Of a stretch of 64,000 nt of DNA, positions 33,362 to 42,162 are shown in pieces (positions within the stretch are counted from its first letter, which is position 1; each line of letters begins with the position of its first letter). This DNA comes from Saccharothrix violaceirubra (GTDB taxonomy: Bacteria > Actinomycetota > Actinomycetes > Mycobacteriales > Pseudonocardiaceae). The position numbers were made by a program, and so were the translations under genes. Below the pieces are notes generated by a model. The model was not told the DNA's origin and made no database searches. It saw only the letters and a program-made list of their open reading frames with translations. The DNA lies in NCBI RefSeq assembly GCF_014203755.1, contig NZ_JACHJS010000001.1, forward strand, positions 7,130,001 through 7,194,000, read 5' to 3'.

Positions 33362-33682
33362 CTAAGCCTTGGTCGCCGCCGCCTTGGGCGCCTTCGGGGG
33401 CTCGCGGCGCAGGACCTTGGTCCGCAGCACCGTCTCCTGGAGGCTGAGCTGGCGGTCCAGCTCCTTGACCGCGTCGGGAGTCGAGGTCAGGTCGAGGACG
33501 GCGTAGATGCCCTCCGCCTGCTTCTTGATCTCGAAGCTCAACCGGCGCTTGCCCCAGACGTCGACCTTCTCCACGTTTCCGCCCGTGGTGCGGATGACGT
33601 TGAGGAACTGGTCGAGGGACGGCGCGATCGTGCGCTCGTCGAGACTCGGGTCGAGGATGACCATCACTTCGTAATGACGCAT
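33362..33682 (-). CDS. rpsF: 30S ribosomal protein bS6
   Basis: 106 residues from the ATG at 33682 ([16 protein letters not shown]), with AGGAGGTGAG ~8 nt upstream. A GTG three codons earlier overlaps that ribosome binding site and is less likely. The ferredoxin-like fold is typical: [21 protein letters not shown] and VLRTKVLR. The Ala/Lys-rich tail ([12 protein letters not shown]) is common in actinobacteria. It is the first gene of the operon and pairs with bS18. Confidence 0.98.
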   Translation of the reverse strand: MRHYEVMVILDPSLDERTIAPSLDQFLNVIRTTGGNVEKVDVWGKRRLSFEIKKQAEGIYAVLDLTSTPDAVKELDRQLSLQETVLRTKVLRREPPKAPKAAATKA

Positions 33683-33796
33683 GAAGACCACTCACCTCCT
33701 GTGGGCTCGGCGGCCACGGACGTTCCGTGGCAGGAGGGTCGTCGCGTCAGCAACGCCGGACAGCTTAACAGCGCGCGTCCGGACGTCCGCACCGGG

Positions 33797-34618
33797 TCAG
33801 GTCGGGCGCCTGGCCACCCACGCCCGCACCAGCGCACCGGCCGCAGCCGAGGCTGCGAGCACGGCCAGCAGCAGGGGCAGCGTCACGCCGCCCAGCCGGA
33901 ACCCGTCCGGGATCGCCCTGGCCCGCCCGGCGGTGTCGGCCGAGCTGACGAACGCCCGGTCGAACGCCCGCCCGCCGGCGGTGTGCGCGTCGGGCGCCGC
34001 GGCCGGGACGGTGTCCGCCGACGAGGTCGACGTGGTGCTCGTGGTGGCGGGCGGCACGACGGGGACGGTCGTCGTCGGGCCGTCGTCGGGCGGCGCGACC
34101 CGGGACGTCGGTGCCGGCGCGGTCGTGGGCGTGCCCGTCGGCGTGGGCAGCAGGTCGTCGATGACCTCGGGCACGGGCTCGACCAGCGAGTTCACGCCCT
34201 CGACCACGACACCGCACACCGCCGACACAGTCGACCGCACGCCGTCGGTCACCGGACCGACGACCGGCCCCACGACCGGCAGCGTGGCCACCTGGGCGGC
34301 GACCTTCGCCGCGATCTCGCCGCCGCTGATCGTGGCCGTCCCGACCGGGATCGTGCCGATCGGGATCGGCGGCAACGCGCCGAACGCGACCCGCACCGGT
34401 TCGGCCAGCGTCGGCCCGAGTACGGGCACGCGCGACACGGCGTCGACCACCGGCGTCGTCACCGCACCGGCCGCGAGCGACACCGGTGTGCCCGGTTCAC
34501 CTTTCACAGTCGTCGCGCAACTGCCGAGCACCACGGGTTGCGCCGCGTGCGCCGGGGTCGTCGCCGACAGCCCGACCAGGGCCGTCACCGCCACTGTCGC
34601 GCCGAGCCGGGTGCGCAT
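33797..34618 (-). CDS. Membrane-anchored secreted protein, unknown function
   Basis: 273 residues. A signal peptide (TRLGATVAVTALVGLSATTPAHA) leads to a Val/Pro/Gly-rich region with a Cys pair (GSCATT, SAVCGVV). A Thr/Pro-rich stalk follows (~residues 155-215, TPTTAPAPTS...TTSTTSTSS). A C-terminal helix LPLLLAVLAASAAAGALV followed by RAWVARR acts as stop-transfer anchor. The product is therefore probably an exposed lipid-side protein with a glycosylatable stalk. No family is recognised. It is upstream of rpsF on the same strand. Confidence 0.72.
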   Translation of the reverse strand: MRTRLGATVAVTALVGLSATTPAHAAQPVVLGSCATTVKGEPGTPVSLAAGAVTTPVVDAVSRVPVLGPTLAEPVRVAFGALPPIPIGTIPVGTATISGGEIAAKVAAQVATLPVVGPVVGPVTDGVRSTVSAVCGVVVEGVNSLVEPVPEVIDDLLPTPTGTPTTAPAPTSRVAPPDDGPTTTVPVVPPATTSTTSTSSADTVPAAAPDAHTAGGRAFDRAFVSSADTAGRARAIPDGFRLGGVTLPLLLAVLAASAAAGALVRAWVARRPT

Positions 34619-34729
34619 GGCCTCGGTCCTCCTCGTCGGGTTCCTACCGCCGGGTAGGTGCAGCTACCGCCATTTTTCCATCGACGGCGGTGGCCATGGC
34701 GTTGCAAGTCCCCACTACGCTGCTCACTC

Positions 34730-35494
34730 ATGCGCATCGGGGCCCACGTCCGGGACGACGACCCGCTGGCCGCAGCCGCCGAACGCGGAGCGGAAGTGGT
34801 CCAGTTCTTCCTCACGGACCCGCAAGGGTGGAAAGCGCCCAAGGCGCACCCGCAGGCCGACGCGATCCTGGCCGGCGACGTGGACGTGTTCGTCCACGCC
34901 CCCTACCTGGTCAACGTCGCCTCGCTGAACAACAAGATCCGCATCCCCTCGCGCAAGATGGTGGTCCAGCACGCGGACGGCGCGGCCAAGCTCGGCGCCA
35001 AGGGCCTGATCGTGCACGGCGGCCACGTCACCAAGGGCGAGGACCCCGCCGACGGCATCGCGAACTGGCGCAAACTCTTCGAACGGCAGGACGGCGGCTT
35101 CGCGGTCCCGATCCTGATCGAGAACACCGCGGGCGGCGAGAACGCCATGGCCCGCACGTTCGACATGCTCGGCAGGCTCTGGGACGCGGTCGGCGAGTTC
35201 GACGCCGGGTTCTGCCTCGACACGTGCCACGCGTTCGCGTCCGGCGAGGACCTGGTCGGCATCGTCGACCGGGTCAAGGCGATCACCGGCCGCATCGACC
35301 TGGTGCACCTGAACAGCTCGCGGGACGAGTTCGGCTCCGCCCGCGACCGGCACGCCAACATCGCGTCCGGGACCATCGAGCCGCAGCAGCTCGTCGACGT
35401 CGTCTCGGCCGCCGGGTGCCCGGTCGTGGTCGAGACACCCGACGAAGGACAAGCGGAGGACATCGCCTTCCTCCGCGAGCACCTGGGTCGATGA
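34730..35494 (+). CDS. nfo: Endonuclease IV-type apurinic/apyrimidinic endonuclease
   Basis: 254 residues from the ATG at 34730 (MRIGAHVRDDDPLAAA). The TIM-barrel zinc-ligand motifs are in order: FVHAPYLVNVAS, LIVHGGHVTKGED, ILIENTAGGENAMARTFD, FCLDTCHAFASG and DLVHLNSSRDEFGSARDRHANI. It cuts DNA 5' of abasic sites in base excision repair. Its TGA overlaps the ATG of the GT87 gene (ATGA), so the two are coupled although unrelated in function. The upstream 24 in-frame codons fall in the divergent promoter region. Confidence 0.94.
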   Translation: MRIGAHVRDDDPLAAAAERGAEVVQFFLTDPQGWKAPKAHPQADAILAGDVDVFVHAPYLVNVASLNNKIRIPSRKMVVQHADGAAKLGAKGLIVHGGHVTKGEDPADGIANWRKLFERQDGGFAVPILIENTAGGENAMARTFDMLGRLWDAVGEFDAGFCLDTCHAFASGEDLVGIVDRVKAITGRIDLVHLNSSRDEFGSARDRHANIASGTIEPQQLVDVVSAAGCPVVVETPDEGQAEDIAFLREHLGR

Positions 35495-36909
35495 GCGTGA
35501 CACGCGAGGCGGCGCCCCCGACGCCCGCCGACACCGGACCGGCGCCCGAGCGCTTCGGCTTCGCGGCAGCCGCCGTGGTCGTGATCCTCTGCGGGCTCAC
35601 GCTGTTCCTCGGCTTCCTGAACAAGGACCGCTGCACCGGCCCCGAGTTCGACCCGTGGGGCCGCAGCACGCCGAACTACGAGGAACGCAACAAGGGCGAC
35701 GTCTGCTACTCGGACATCCAGCACCTGTGGATCGGCCGCGACATCGACCGGCACGTGTTCCCGTACGTCGACGGCGGCATCACCGAGCAGGGCGCGCTGG
35801 TCGGCGGCACGGTCGAGTACCCCGTGCTCACCGGTGTGCTGATCTGGTTGGGCGCGATCTTCGCCGACACCGACGCCGAGTTCCTGCTCTTCTCGTCGAT
35901 CCTGATGATCCCGTTCGGCATCGGCGCCGCGTACATGCTCGGCAAGCTGAGCCGGTGGCGCGCGCTGATCTGGGCCATCGGACCGCCGATCGTGCTGTAC
36001 GCGTTCCACAACTGGGACCTGCCCGTGGTGGCCAGCGCCGTCGCGGCCGTCTACGTGATGGCCCGCGGCTGGGGCCGGACGCCGCGCACGTTCCAGCAGC
36101 GCGCGGTCGTCGCCTCGGTGTTCCTGGGCATCGGGTTCGCGTTCAAGCTCTACCCGGCGGTGTTCGTGCTGCCGCTCGCGCTGATGGCGTTGACCGGCGG
36201 CGAGGACGGCCGCGAGCTGCCCGCCGACCGGAAGTACGACTGGGTGGCGGCCTCGCGGGTCGCGCTGGCCGCGATCGTCACCGCGATCCTGGTCAACCTG
36301 CCGTTCGCGCTGGTCGGCTTCGAGGGCTGGCGGGCGTCGTTCACGTTCCAGCAGTTGCGCAACGTCGACATCACCACGAACTCGATCTGGTTCTGGGGCC
36401 TGCGGCCGTTCATGTCCGACGAGGCGTTGCAGTCGATCTCGGACGTGGCGTCGCCGCTGACCATGCTGCTGTCGTTCGCGTTGGCGTGCTGGCTGGGTTG
36501 GCGCCGCTTCCAGCGCACGGGCACGTACCCGTGGGTGCAGGTGTCGGGCGCGATGCTGTGCGGGTTCCTGCTGCTGCACAAGGTGCACTCGCCGCAGTAC
36601 ACGCTGTGGCTCGTGCCCATGTTCGTGCTGATCAGGGTGCACTGGGGGTGGGTGGCCGCGTACTTCACCGCCGACCTCGCGATGGGCATCGGCATCTTCC
36701 GCTGGTACTACGCCATCCAGTTCGGACACCCGTCGGGCATCTACGACGGACTGTCCGCGCAGGCCGTGGTGATCGGCGTGTGGGGCCGTGCCGCCCTGCT
36801 GGCCGCGCTGTTCTTCGTGTTCATCAAGTCCGAGGTGACGTTCGACGTCGCCAAGTACCTGCCCGGAAAAGACCGGCACCGGAAGGAGAAAGCGCCCTCG
36901 CCGGTGTGA
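35491..36909 (+). CDS. GT87-family polyprenol-phosphate-mannose-dependent glycosyltransferase
   Basis: 472 residues with about ten transmembrane helices. An extracytoplasmic N-terminal loop (CTGPEFDPWG ... CYSDIQHLWIGRDID) precedes VEYPVLTGVLIWLGA, and GFAFKLYPAVFVLPLAL and LLHKVHSPQYTLWLVPMF follow, as in the DUF2029/GT87 family that includes PimE. Such enzymes add mannose or related sugars to lipids or glycans on the outer face of the membrane. It is clearly paralogous to the gene at 36935-38488, with which it converges. The precise acceptor is unknown. Confidence 0.85.
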   Translation: MSVTREAAPPTPADTGPAPERFGFAAAAVVVILCGLTLFLGFLNKDRCTGPEFDPWGRSTPNYEERNKGDVCYSDIQHLWIGRDIDRHVFPYVDGGITEQGALVGGTVEYPVLTGVLIWLGAIFADTDAEFLLFSSILMIPFGIGAAYMLGKLSRWRALIWAIGPPIVLYAFHNWDLPVVASAVAAVYVMARGWGRTPRTFQQRAVVASVFLGIGFAFKLYPAVFVLPLALMALTGGEDGRELPADRKYDWVAASRVALAAIVTAILVNLPFALVGFEGWRASFTFQQLRNVDITTNSIWFWGLRPFMSDEALQSISDVASPLTMLLSFALACWLGWRRFQRTGTYPWVQVSGAMLCGFLLLHKVHSPQYTLWLVPMFVLIRVHWGWVAAYFTADLAMGIGIFRWYYAIQFGHPSGIYDGLSAQAVVIGVWGRAALLAALFFVFIKSEVTFDVAKYLPGKDRHRKEKAPSPV

Positions 36910-36920
36910 CGAGAGCGCTT
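36888..36920. terminator. Hairpin between convergent GT87 genes
   Basis: AAGCGC-C-CTCG (36890-36900) pairs with CGAG-A-GCGCTT (36910-36920) with one mismatch and a 9-nt loop. It overlaps the last codons of the plus-strand gene and probably serves both convergent units. Confidence 0.65.
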
Positions 36921-36934
36921 CCCCGGTCGGCCGA

Positions 36935-38488
36935 TCAGGCCGCCACGGTGGCCTTCCGGCGCGGCAGCCGCAGCACGAACCGGTCCGGTGCGCCGTCGAT
37001 GAAGCCGCCGCACGGGTCGTCGTCGCCGGCCTGCCGCACGAGGTCCTTGGCCGGGTCGTAGATCTCCCGGACGATGAGCACGCACAGCACGATCACGGCG
37101 ATGTCGCGCGCCACGACCGCGCCGAGGAACCAGTCGATCGGCAGGCCCTTGTTGTCCACGCCCAGGTAGAAGTACATCCGGGGCGCCCACACGAACGCGT
37201 CGACGGCCATCCACGCCAGCAGCAGTCGCCAGCGCGGAATCGCCAGCACGGCCAGCGGCACGAGCCACAGCGAGTACTGCGGGCTCCACACCTTGTTGGT
37301 GAGCAGGAACGCGGCCACGACCAGGAACGAGAGCTGCGCGAACCGGGGCCGGGTCGGTGCGGTCATGGCGATGAACCCGACACCCGCGCAGCACACCAGG
37401 AACAGGGCGGCGCTGACCGTGTTGAGGACCTCGGGCGCCTGGCCGTAGGGCAGGCCCGGGTCGAAGCCCTCCCAGCCGGTCCACTGGATCACGACGTTGT
37501 ACAGCGAGTCCGGGTCGACGCCGCGTTCGGTGTTGAGCCGGAAGAACTCGCGCCAGCCGTCGGGGTAGCGCAGGAAGATCGGCAGGTTCACCGCGGCCCA
37601 CGTGGCGAGCGTGGCGATCAGCGTCGCCAGGCCCTCCTTGAGCCGGTTCGACCGCCAGCACAGCAGCAGCAACGGCCCGAGCAGGAACAGCGGGTACAGC
37701 TTGGCCGCGCCGCCCAGGCCCAGCAGGATGCCCGCGACCAGCGGCTTCTTGCGCGCCCACGCGAGCATCGCGGCCGTCGCGAACGCCGTGGCCAACGTGT
37801 CGAAGTTGGTGAACGCGTGCACCACGACCAGCGGTGACACCGCCACGAGCGCCGCGTCCCACGGCCTGCGCCGCGCGATCCGCAGCGCCGCCCACGTCGT
37901 CACCAGCCACGCCAGCGCGAGCCAGAACGCGGTGATGTTGAAGTAGGTGATCACGGTCATCGGCTTGGGCAGGAAGCCGGACTCGGCGATCACCGTCCAG
38001 CCCTGCGCCATACGCGCGTTGACCCACTGGAAAACGCCCGTGAGCACCGGGTACTCCATGTACCGGACGTGCTCCGTCGGCTTGCCCTGGTCGTCGACCC
38101 AGGACGTCTTGTACGGGAACATGTCCGGCTGGTCGAGGCGCTCGGCCGTGTACAGCGGCACGGTGTCCGAGTAGCACATGGCGACGAACTGCCGGCTTTC
38201 CCGCCAGTCGAGCTGGACCTGGCCGTTGCCGTCCACGTACTGCTGGATGCACGGCGACTTCTGGAACCAGGAGAGCACGAGCGTCAGGACCGACAGCAGC
38301 AGGACGACGCGCAACGGGGTCCAGAACCACTGCCGGCCCACGGTCGCGTGCCGGCCGGCCGGACCGCCGAACGGTCTGCTCCCCGACTGGGCCAGTGGTT
38401 CGGTCCACGTCGGGTACGCCCGCTCTTCGGGCGTCAGCGAATCCGTGTCGTCGGCGTTCGCCTGCTTGAGCTGCGGAGGGCTTGCCAC
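36935..38488 (-). CDS. GT87-family membrane glycosyltransferase (Rv0051-like position)
   Basis: About 517 residues from a GTG at 38488 (ASPPQLKQANADDTDSL). Starts at 38518 (ATG) or 38536 (GTG) are possible, but the latter sits against the preceding terminator and none has a ribosome binding site. About ten transmembrane helices; shared landmarks with its paralogue are MCYSDTVPLYTAERLD, MEYPVLTGVFQWVNA, GGAAKLYPLFLLGPLL and LTNKVWSPQYSLWLVPLAV. It lies directly downstream of the class A PBP gene, as Rv0051 follows ponA1. It is a likely mannosyltransferase of envelope glycans. Confidence 0.83.
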   Translation of the reverse strand: MASPPQLKQANADDTDSLTPEERAYPTWTEPLAQSGSRPFGGPAGRHATVGRQWFWTPLRVVLLLSVLTLVLSWFQKSPCIQQYVDGNGQVQLDWRESRQFVAMCYSDTVPLYTAERLDQPDMFPYKTSWVDDQGKPTEHVRYMEYPVLTGVFQWVNARMAQGWTVIAESGFLPKPMTVITYFNITAFWLALAWLVTTWAALRIARRRPWDAALVAVSPLVVVHAFTNFDTLATAFATAAMLAWARKKPLVAGILLGLGGAAKLYPLFLLGPLLLLCWRSNRLKEGLATLIATLATWAAVNLPIFLRYPDGWREFFRLNTERGVDPDSLYNVVIQWTGWEGFDPGLPYGQAPEVLNTVSAALFLVCCAGVGFIAMTAPTRPRFAQLSFLVVAAFLLTNKVWSPQYSLWLVPLAVLAIPRWRLLLAWMAVDAFVWAPRMYFYLGVDNKGLPIDWFLGAVVARDIAVIVLCVLIVREIYDPAKDLVRQAGDDDPCGGFIDGAPDRFVLRLPRRKATVAA

Positions 38489-38540
38489 GTGCCGGATGCT
38501 ACGGGCAGCGGCGGACATCGGTGTGAAGTGGCGCACGGGG

Positions 38541-38573
38541 AAGGCCCCGGCACCTTTCGGTGTCCGGGGCCTT
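38541..38573 (-). terminator. Terminator after the PBP gene
   Basis: AAGGCCCCGGCACC (38541-38554) pairs with GGTG-T-CCGGGGCCTT (38559-38573) around a TTTC loop, leaving only one bulge. It lies 9 bases past the PBP stop codon on the minus strand. Confidence 0.9.
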
Positions 38574-38582
38574 CGGGTCGCG

Positions 38583-41498
38583 CTACTCGTCTTCTCTTCG
38601 ACCGTTGCCGATCGGATCGGTCGGCTCGAGTGTCGGTTTGGTCGGCTGGGTCGTACCGGTCGGGCACAGCGGCGGCATGCACGGACGCGTCGGCTTGGTG
38701 CCGGTCGGCCGGTCGGTGGTCTCCTCCGGCTCCGACGTGGTCGTCGGGGTTTGCGAGGTGCGTTCCGGCGTCGTCGTCTTCGGCGCCGTGGTCGACGGGA
38801 CGACCGGTGCCGCGCTGAGCTTGCCGATCGGGTTCGGCTTGGCGAACGGCTCGCTGGGCTTGTCGGCCAGTGCCTGGTCGATGAAGTCGCGCCAGATCTG
38901 ACCGGGCAGGCCCGAACCGTAGACGTCCTCGCCCTTGGCGTTCTTGATCGCGTCCTTGCCCGACTCGCTGCCCATGTAGACGCCGACGGAGAGGCTCGGC
39001 GTGTAGCCGACCATCCAGGCGCGGGTGTTCTCGCTGGAGCCTTCCTTTTCGTGCGTACCGGTCTTGCCGGCGCACGCCCGCTTGGCCGAGCAGGTGGTGT
39101 TCTTGCTCCTGCCCGGGATGTCCTTGAGGACGTCGGTGACGTTGTCCGCGATGTCCTCGCTCTTCTTCTGGTCGGCGTCGAACGCCGGCTTGGACTTGTC
39201 CACGTGGGTGTAGACCGTGTCGCCCGCGGCGTCGGTGATCTTCGAGATGAAGAACGGCTCGCGGTACACGCCCCGGGACGCGAACGACGCGTACGCCGCG
39301 GTCATGTCGAACGGGCGGACCCGCGTCGTGCCACCGCCGATCGAGATGTTGGCGTCGGTGACGCCGCCGTCCTTCTCGTCGGCCGCCAGCAGCTTGTGGG
39401 GCCCGTCGGCCAGTTCGACCTCCTTCGGGATGCCCGCGCCGAAGGCGGAGTCCGCGACGGCCTGCGGGCCGTACTTCGTGGCCACCATGTCGAAGAAGAC
39501 AGTGTTGACGGACCTCACCATCGCCTCGCGCACACTGCAATGCTTGGGTACCTCGCAGGCGACATTGGGCGAGTTGAACACCGCGTTGCGGCCGGTTCGA
39601 CCGGGGAACTCGCGTGGCGAGCTGCCGTCGTACACCTCCCCGGCGCCTTCGCCCTGCTTGAGCGCTGCCACGAAGTCGAACGGCTTGAACGACGAGCCTG
39701 GTTCTTGGAGCGTGCCGGTCTGGTAGTCGATGTTCAGGTCGGTGCCGGCCCAGTAAACCCGGACCGCGCCGGTCGTCGGATCTATCGCGGACATCGAGTA
39801 CCGCAGGTTCTCCGGTTGGCCCTTCATCACGTTCTTGATGACGGCGTCGGCCTTGTCCTGCATCACCGGGTCGATCGTGGTGTGGATCGTGATGCCGGAG
39901 CGCAGCGCCTCGCTCTCGGTGAAGCCGCCCTTCGCCTCCAGCTCGGCCATGACCATCGTGCGGATGAACAGGTCCGTGCCGTCGAGGCCGTGCTGCTGGA
40001 GTTCCTCCAGCGGCTTGGGCGCGGGGTAGGTCTGGGAGTCGAAGTACGCCTGGTCGATCCACTTGAACTTCAGCATCTGCCGCATCGTGTACTCCCAGCG
40101 GTCCTTGGAGTACTGCGTGTTCTCGGACTTGCTGGGGTTCTGGATCATGCCCGCGAGCAGCGCCGCCTCGGACGGCGTCAGCTCCTTCAGGTCGTTCTTG
40201 CCGAAGTACATGTACGCGGCGGTCTTGATGCCGTACGCCGAGCGGCCGAAGTAGATGGTGTTCAGGTAGGCGGTGAGGATCTCCTCCTTGCCCTGCTGCT
40301 TCGACATCTTGTACGCCTTGACGATCTCCGTGAACTTGCGGCTCAGCGTGGGCGCGTCGTTCTCGGTCGCCTTCTTGACGTACTGCTGGGTCAGACCCGA
40401 GCCACCGCTGTCGCGGCCGGTGACCTGGTACCAGCCGGCGCGCGCGAGCGCGGTGAAGTCGAAGCCGGGGTTGGTCTCGAAGGTCGGGTCCTCGGCCGCG
40501 TAGATCGCCTGCTTGACGTGTTCGGGCAGGTCCTCGTACTTGATCATGGTGCGGTTCGCGCCGTTGGGCGCGATCTTCGTCATGACATCGCCGTTGGCGT
40601 AGAGGATGGTGACGGCCTTGTTCTGGTTGGCCGCGACCTCCTCGGGCACCGGGACGGTCACGACCTGGTACGCGATCGCGAACGCGACCACCGGCCCCAG
40701 GATCATCAGGCCGAGCAGGACGTACGAGGTACGCCGGACCCGGCGCCAGATCTTCTTCCGGCGCTGCTTGCGCTGCTCCTCGTCGGTCAACTCGTCGTCG
40801 TCCTCGTACTCCTCGTCGTCGTCCACCGGGTCCACGAGCAGCTCGTCCTCGCGGTGGGTGAGGAGTTCGGGCTCGCGCCGGGACGACTGGTGCGCGGACG
40901 GCAGCAGTTCGGTCGGCTCCTCGCCGGGCCGCCGGTCGGGGCCGGGGCCGCCGGGGCGCCGCGGGCCGCCGGGACCGCGACCGCCGGGCGGGACGGGACC
41001 GCCCGGACCCATGGGCCGGCGGACGCCGCCGGGCGGCGCCGGCCGCTGGGGCGGGGTGTCCATGCGCTGGGTGCCCTGGCCGCCGTTGGGGCCGGGACCG
41101 CTGTGGGGGCCGGGACCGCCGGGAACCGGGCCGGGGCCGTTCGGACCCGGACCACCGGGACCGTTGGGACCGGGTCGGGGACCGTTCGGACCGCCCTGAC
41201 CCGCGGGGCCGGGACGTCCGCCGGTGCGCGGACCGGGGCCGCCCTGGTCGCCGGGACCGGGGCCTCGTGAACCGTTCGGACCGGGCGCGGCCGGTCGGCG
41301 CTGCCCGCCGGGGCCGCCGTCCTGACCGGGCGCGGGACCGCCGCGTGGTCGGTCGAAGCCGCCGGGCGGGGTGCCCTGACGTGGACCGGGGCCGCCGCGG
41401 GGCCGGTCGTCGGGACGCTGGGCGCCCCCGTCCGGGTCCTCGCCGGTCGGCCACTGCGGCTCGCCGCCACGTTGCCTGTCGTCGTACTGGTCGTTCAC
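38583..41498 (-). CDS. ponA: Bifunctional class A penicillin-binding protein (PonA1-like)
   Basis: 971 residues from a GTG at 41498 (NDQYDDRQRGGEPQWPTG) with GGAGG 7 nt upstream. A very long cytoplasmic Pro/Gly/Arg-rich tail fills residues 1-~250, then one transmembrane helix at ~255-280 (VLLGLMILGPVVAFAIAYQV). The GT51 transglycosylase shows AAEDPTFETNPGFDFTALAR. The transpeptidase has SxxK at 602-605 (PGSSFKPFD), an SVNTVF motif and KTGT at 812. A Thr/Pro-rich C-terminal tail ends the protein. It polymerises and cross-links peptidoglycan. DUF5318 lies upstream, as Rv0049 precedes ponA1. Confidence 0.96.
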   Translation of the reverse strand: MNDQYDDRQRGGEPQWPTGEDPDGGAQRPDDRPRGGPGPRQGTPPGGFDRPRGGPAPGQDGGPGGQRRPAAPGPNGSRGPGPGDQGGPGPRTGGRPGPAGQGGPNGPRPGPNGPGGPGPNGPGPVPGGPGPHSGPGPNGGQGTQRMDTPPQRPAPPGGVRRPMGPGGPVPPGGRGPGGPRRPGGPGPDRRPGEEPTELLPSAHQSSRREPELLTHREDELLVDPVDDDEEYEDDDELTDEEQRKQRRKKIWRRVRRTSYVLLGLMILGPVVAFAIAYQVVTVPVPEEVAANQNKAVTILYANGDVMTKIAPNGANRTMIKYEDLPEHVKQAIYAAEDPTFETNPGFDFTALARAGWYQVTGRDSGGSGLTQQYVKKATENDAPTLSRKFTEIVKAYKMSKQQGKEEILTAYLNTIYFGRSAYGIKTAAYMYFGKNDLKELTPSEAALLAGMIQNPSKSENTQYSKDRWEYTMRQMLKFKWIDQAYFDSQTYPAPKPLEELQQHGLDGTDLFIRTMVMAELEAKGGFTESEALRSGITIHTTIDPVMQDKADAVIKNVMKGQPENLRYSMSAIDPTTGAVRVYWAGTDLNIDYQTGTLQEPGSSFKPFDFVAALKQGEGAGEVYDGSSPREFPGRTGRNAVFNSPNVACEVPKHCSVREAMVRSVNTVFFDMVATKYGPQAVADSAFGAGIPKEVELADGPHKLLAADEKDGGVTDANISIGGGTTRVRPFDMTAAYASFASRGVYREPFFISKITDAAGDTVYTHVDKSKPAFDADQKKSEDIADNVTDVLKDIPGRSKNTTCSAKRACAGKTGTHEKEGSSENTRAWMVGYTPSLSVGVYMGSESGKDAIKNAKGEDVYGSGLPGQIWRDFIDQALADKPSEPFAKPNPIGKLSAAPVVPSTTAPKTTTPERTSQTPTTTSEPEETTDRPTGTKPTRPCMPPLCPTGTTQPTKPTLEPTDPIGNGRREDE

Positions 41499-41592
41499 GA
41501 AAGGGCCTCCAGGACCGGCGTGCTCGTGCACGCGGTTCGGTGGTCGTACGTCGCCTCCACTGGCAGCGGAAACGCCCATGGGCCGCGCGCGC

Positions 41593-41997
41593 TCACTCCG
41601 CCGCGGTCCTCCTGCGCGGCTTCTGCGAATCCACTCCGCGCTTTCCCAGGACGTACGACTGCACCAGGTGGTTCCAACTACATGTGCGGCAGACCTCGAC
41701 CACGTACACGGTGAACTCCTCGAAGAGGTTCGCCATGCGGGCCAGTTCATCGGCCGTGCGCGCGGACCCGGCGGCGTGCTTCAGCTCGTCGCCGTAGACC
41801 CAGGACACGTGGGTGAGCGGTTCACGGCGGCAGACCGGGCAGGTCACGTCGCTCGGTTCCCCGTGGAACTTCGCGGCACGCACCAGGTACGGGCTCGCGT
41901 CGCACACCTCCATGGTCCCGACCCGGCCCGCGTAGACCTCCGCCAGCAGCGCACGGCGCTGTAGCGCGTAGTCAACGACTTGGCGTTGGGTCGACAC
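41593..41997 (-). CDS. DUF5318 zinc-ribbon-like protein
   Basis: 134 residues from a GTG. Two CxxC pairs, TCPVCRREP and VCRTCSWNH, suggest a zinc ribbon. The N-terminal RQVVDYALQRRALLAEVYAGR and the segment DASPYLVRAAKFHGEPS are characteristic of DUF5318, the family of Rv0049. It is the gene before the class A PBP in many actinobacteria, 94 bp upstream here and on the same strand. It has no signal peptide. The function is unknown; conserved linkage suggests a role near wall synthesis. Confidence 0.88.
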   Translation of the reverse strand: MSTQRQVVDYALQRRALLAEVYAGRVGTMEVCDASPYLVRAAKFHGEPSDVTCPVCRREPLTHVSWVYGDELKHAAGSARTADELARMANLFEEFTVYVVEVCRTCSWNHLVQSYVLGKRGVDSQKPRRRTAAE

Positions 41998-42070
41998 GCG
42001 ACCAGAGTACGTGGCGGTCCGACACCGGCGATGGGCCGTTCAGATCAGCACGGCCCCGACGCGTCCCATG

Positions 42071-42086
42071 CTGTGCGACATCACAC
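42071..42086. promoter_or_regulatory. Possible CRP-like dyad between DUF5318 and padR
   Basis: TGTGCGACATCACACA matches TGTGA-N6-TCACA at 8 of 10 positions and lies in the 165-bp divergent promoter region, 92 bp upstream of the PadR start. The match to CRP is suggestive only. Confidence 0.35.
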
Positions 42087-42105
42087 AACGGCAGGTACGA
42101 GCGGA

Positions 42106-42123
42106 TGTATCGCACCGATATAC
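42106..42123 (+). promoter_or_regulatory. Candidate -10 element and partial dyad upstream of padR
   Basis: TATACT (42118-42123) resembles a sigma70-type -10 hexamer 40 bp before the GTG start. It overlaps an imperfect inverted repeat, GTATC-GCACC-GATATAC (42106-42122), that could be an autoregulatory PadR site. No good -35 hexamer is visible. Confidence 0.4.
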
Positions 42124-42162
42124 TGGCCGGACCCATCGGCGCACACTGCGGGGAGGTACCTC

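Noticed and set aside
34640..34680. Terminator-like GGTAG/CTACC hairpin followed by T-rich bases
   Set aside because: It lies in the promoter region between divergent genes, the stem is only 5 bp, and no transcript is expected to end there.
38178..41270. A 1030-codon plus-strand frame across the PBP gene
   Set aside because: It is a GC-bias shadow of the minus-strand PBP gene, rich in Arg/Gly/Val, and runs across two genes and a terminator.
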